Assembly (NCBI RefSeq): GCF_001905725.1 | Contig: NZ_LIWB01000012.1 | Span: forward strand, 1 to 64,000 | Length of the DNA: 64,000 nucleotides | Direction: 5' to 3' | Source of the DNA: Streptomyces sp. CB02400 | GTDB taxonomy: Bacteria > Actinomycetota > Actinomycetes > Streptomycetales > Streptomycetaceae | In this document: in pieces, positions 62,041 to 64,000 of the stretch | Numbering within the stretch: the first letter of the stretch is position 1 | How the letters are laid out: every line of letters begins with the position of its first letter | The notes under the pieces: model-generated | Databases searched by the model: none | What the model was told of the DNA's origin: nothing | Seen by the model: the letters and a program-made list of their open reading frames with translations, nothing else | Position numbers and translations under genes: made by a program

Positions 62041-64000
62041 ATGGGCAGGAAAGCCGTCATTTCCGGTACTGGGCACATCAGACGCGCCAGGAGTACCACC
62101 GTCACAGCAACCGGCCGGTCCCGCTTCCGTCCGGCCGCCGTCTGCCTCACGGTCCTGGCCCTCGTCGCCGGCGTGTTCGCCGGCCCCGCCTCCGCCTCCG
62201 AGAGCAAGCGGCCCGACCGCCCGCTGCGCCAGATGGAGAACCTCGACCGGGCGCCGGTCGCCGTGCGGACCGAGGGCGGGGTCTTCGTCGGCTGGCGGAT
62301 GCTCGGCCTGGACCCGGAGAACGTCGCCTTCCACGTCTACCGGGACGGCCGCCGCATCACCCGCACCCCGGTCCGCGGCGCGACCAGCCTCACCGACCCA
62401 CGCGGCACCGCCGACTCGGTCTACCAGGTCGCGGTCCTGCGCGGCAGCCGGGTCACCGAGCGCACCGACAGGTTCGGCGTCTGGTCCCAGCAGTACCGGG
62501 AGATCCCGGTCAACCGGCCCGCCGGCGGCGTCACACCGGCCGGAGAGTCGTACACCTACCACCTCAACGACGCGAGCGTCGGCGACCTCGACGGTGACGG
62601 CCGGTACGAGATCGTCCAGAAGTGGGACCCGAGCAATTCCCGGGACAACTCCCGCAGCGGCTACACCGGGAACGTCTACCTCGACGCGTACACCCTGGAC
62701 GGCGAGCAGTTGTGGCGCATCGACCTGGGCCGCAACATCCGTGCCGGTGCGCACTACACCCAGTTGATGGTCTACGACCTCGACGGTGACGGCCGGTCCG
62801 AGGTCACCGTGAAGACGGCCGACGGCACGGTGGACGGCACCGGCGCCATGATCGGCGACCCGGCGGCCGACCACCGCAACAGCAGCGGCTACGTGCTGAC
62901 CGGCCCGGAGTACCTGACGGTCTTCGACGGCAGGACCGGTGCGGCCGTCGACACCGTGGACTACGTCCCGGGGCGGGGCGACACCTGCGGCTGGGGCGAC
63001 TGCTACGGCAACCGCGTCGACCGCTTCCTCGCCGGAGTCGCCTACCTGGACGGCGAACACCCCTCGGTCGTCTTCGCCCGCGGCTACTACACCCGCACCA
63101 CCCTCACCGCCTTCGACTTCGACGGCGAACGGCTGACCCGGCGCTGGGCGTTCGACTCCGACGACCTGGGCGCCGAGTACAAGGGCCAGGGCAACCACAA
63201 CCTGTCGGTCGCGGACGTGGACGGCGACGCGAAGGACGAGATCGTCTACGGCTCACTCACCGTGGACGACGACGGATCGCCGCTGTACAACACGGAGCTG
63301 GGCCACGGCGATTCCCTGCACGTATCCGACCTCGACCCGAGCCGCCCCGGCCTGGAGGTCTTCGCCGCCCACGAGTCGATGGCGGCCTCCGGCAACCGCG
63401 GGGCGACGTTCCGGGACGCGGCCACCGGCGAGATCCTCTACGGCATGCCCGCGACCAGGGACATCGGACGCGCGGCGGCCGGTGACATCGATCCCACCCA
63501 CCCGGGCGCGGAGGCCTGGGCGGTCACCGCGACCGGCGCCTGGAACTCGCGCGAGGGCGAACTGAGGGCGGCCGACGGCACGCTGCTCGGCACGTCCATC
63601 CCGTCGGCCAACCACATGATCTGGTGGGACGGCGACCCCCTGCGGGAGATCCTCGACCACGACTTCGACGAGTCGACCGACCCGGCGGGCCGGCCGTACG
63701 TCGCCAAGTGGGACGGGGAGACCGGCACCCAGAACACCGTCTTCCAGCCCGAGGGCGTGTACACCAACAACTGGACCAAGGGCAACCCCGTGCTCCAGGC
63801 CGACCTGTACGGGGACTGGCGCGAAGAGGTGATCTACCGCGCCCAGGACGAGTCGGCGCTCCGGGTCCACACCACGACCGCCGAGACGGACCTGCGGCTG
63901 CGCACCCTGATGCACGACCCGCAGTACCGCCTCGGGGTGGCCTGGCAGAACGTGGCCTACAACCAGCCGCCGTGGACCGGCTACTTCATCGGAGAGGACA
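62041..64000 (+). CDS. Secreted rhamnogalacturonan lyase (PL11 family), 3' end outside window
   Basis: At least 653 residues. ATG 62041 with AAAGGAG 7 nt upstream. The signal peptide is long (about 52 residues, VCLTVLALVAGVFAGPASA). Mature start MENLDRAPVAVRTEGGVFVGWRMLG is a hallmark of PL11. Repeated calcium-binding loops DLDGDGRYEI, DLDGDGRSEV, DVDGDAKDEI mark the beta-propeller. Later landmarks are TGAWNSREGELRAADGTLLG, WWDGDPLREILDH and ADLYGDWREEVIYRA. It cleaves the rhamnogalacturonan backbone of pectin outside the cell. With the rhamnosidase fragment it marks the start of a plant-polysaccharide locus unrelated to the zinc island. Confidence 0.93.
   Translation, partial: MGRKAVISGTGHIRRARSTTVTATGRSRFRPAAVCLTVLALVAGVFAGPASASESKRPDRPLRQMENLDRAPVAVRTEGGVFVGWRMLGLDPENVAFHVYRDGRRITRTPVRGATSLTDPRGTADSVYQVAVLRGSRVTERTDRFGVWSQQYREIPVNRPAGGVTPAGESYTYHLNDASVGDLDGDGRYEIVQKWDPSNSRDNSRSGYTGNVYLDAYTLDGEQLWRIDLGRNIRAGAHYTQLMVYDLDGDGRSEVTVKTADGTVDGTGAMIGDPAADHRNSSGYVLTGPEYLTVFDGRTGAAVDTVDYVPGRGDTCGWGDCYGNRVDRFLAGVAYLDGEHPSVVFARGYYTRTTLTAFDFDGERLTRRWAFDSDDLGAEYKGQGNHNLSVADVDGDAKDEIVYGSLTVDDDGSPLYNTELGHGDSLHVSDLDPSRPGLEVFAAHESMAASGNRGATFRDAATGEILYGMPATRDIGRAAAGDIDPTHPGAEAWAVTATGAWNSREGELRAADGTLLGTSIPSANHMIWWDGDPLREILDHDFDESTDPAGRPYVAKWDGETGTQNTVFQPEGVYTNNWTKGNPVLQADLYGDWREEVIYRAQDESALRVHTTTAETDLRLRTLMHDPQYRLGVAWQNVAYNQPPWTGYFIGED

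Noticed and set aside
1..64000. tRNA, rRNA or CRISPR features
   Set aside because: No cloverleaf-like sequence with a GTTCRA T-arm, no rRNA sequence and no regularly spaced repeats were noticed.

Overview
The window is high-GC actinobacterial DNA, most likely a Streptomyces chromosome arm or other accessory region. Evidence is the GC-rich third codon positions, the many GTG starts and 1-20 nt gene overlaps, Streptomyces-type regulators, and at least three eroded IS5-type insertion sequences.

Most of the first 55 kb looks like one zinc-starvation island. At least nine palindromes related to TGAAAATGATTTTCA (Zur-box type) sit in front of operons between 1.86 and 53.3 kb, and a tenth half-site lies at 43.6 kb. 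Layout: (a) 0.2-8.2 kb, an MFS transporter, a GNAT acetyltransferase and a peptide/nickel-type ABC importer with both permeases fused; (b) 8.3-10.6 kb, a transposase relic, a chorismate mutase-like gene and a methyltransferase; (c) 10.8-42.0 kb, a metallophore locus with the gene content and order of the Streptomyces coelicolor coelibactin (zincophore) cluster. It holds a substrate-binding protein plus importer, ferredoxin, salicyl-AMP ligase, two cyclising NRPSs (ArCP-Cy-A-T-Cy-A*-T and Cy-A(MT)-T-TE), a saccharopine-dehydrogenase-like oxidoreductase, a thiazolinyl-imide-reductase/methyltransferase fusion, P450, type II thioesterase, methyltransferase, salicylate synthase and an IrtA/IrtB-like exporter-fold ABC pair; (d) 42.3-48.6 kb, a three-enzyme PLP operon (type III decarboxylase, cysteine synthase-rhodanese fusion, class V desulfurase-like enzyme) flanked by methyltransferases; (e) 49.7-55.2 kb, a Fur/Zur-family regulator, two COG0523 (CobW) proteins and cysteine-free paralogues of ribosomal proteins L32, S14, L28, L33, L31 and S18, in the order of the S. 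coelicolor SCO3425-3430 block.

The likely joint logic: low zinc releases Zur. The cell then makes salicylate, builds a thiazoline/thiazolidine chelator from it and cysteine, exports it and re-imports the metal complex, and replaces zinc-ribbon ribosomal proteins with zinc-free copies to free intracellular zinc. The PLP operon may feed sulfur or cysteine to the NRPS or make a second product; this is the least explained part and my best candidate for something undescribed.

From 55.2 kb the character changes. There is a transposase relic with a 48-bp near-palindrome, a helicase fragment, an MFS (DHA2)/flavoprotein/XRE-cupin regulator/methyltransferase group, then fragments of a cation transporter, a transposase and an alpha-L-rhamnosidase, and finally a secreted rhamnogalacturonan lyase that runs off the end of the window. 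No tRNA, rRNA or CRISPR array was seen. All family calls are from reading the sequence; no database search was run.
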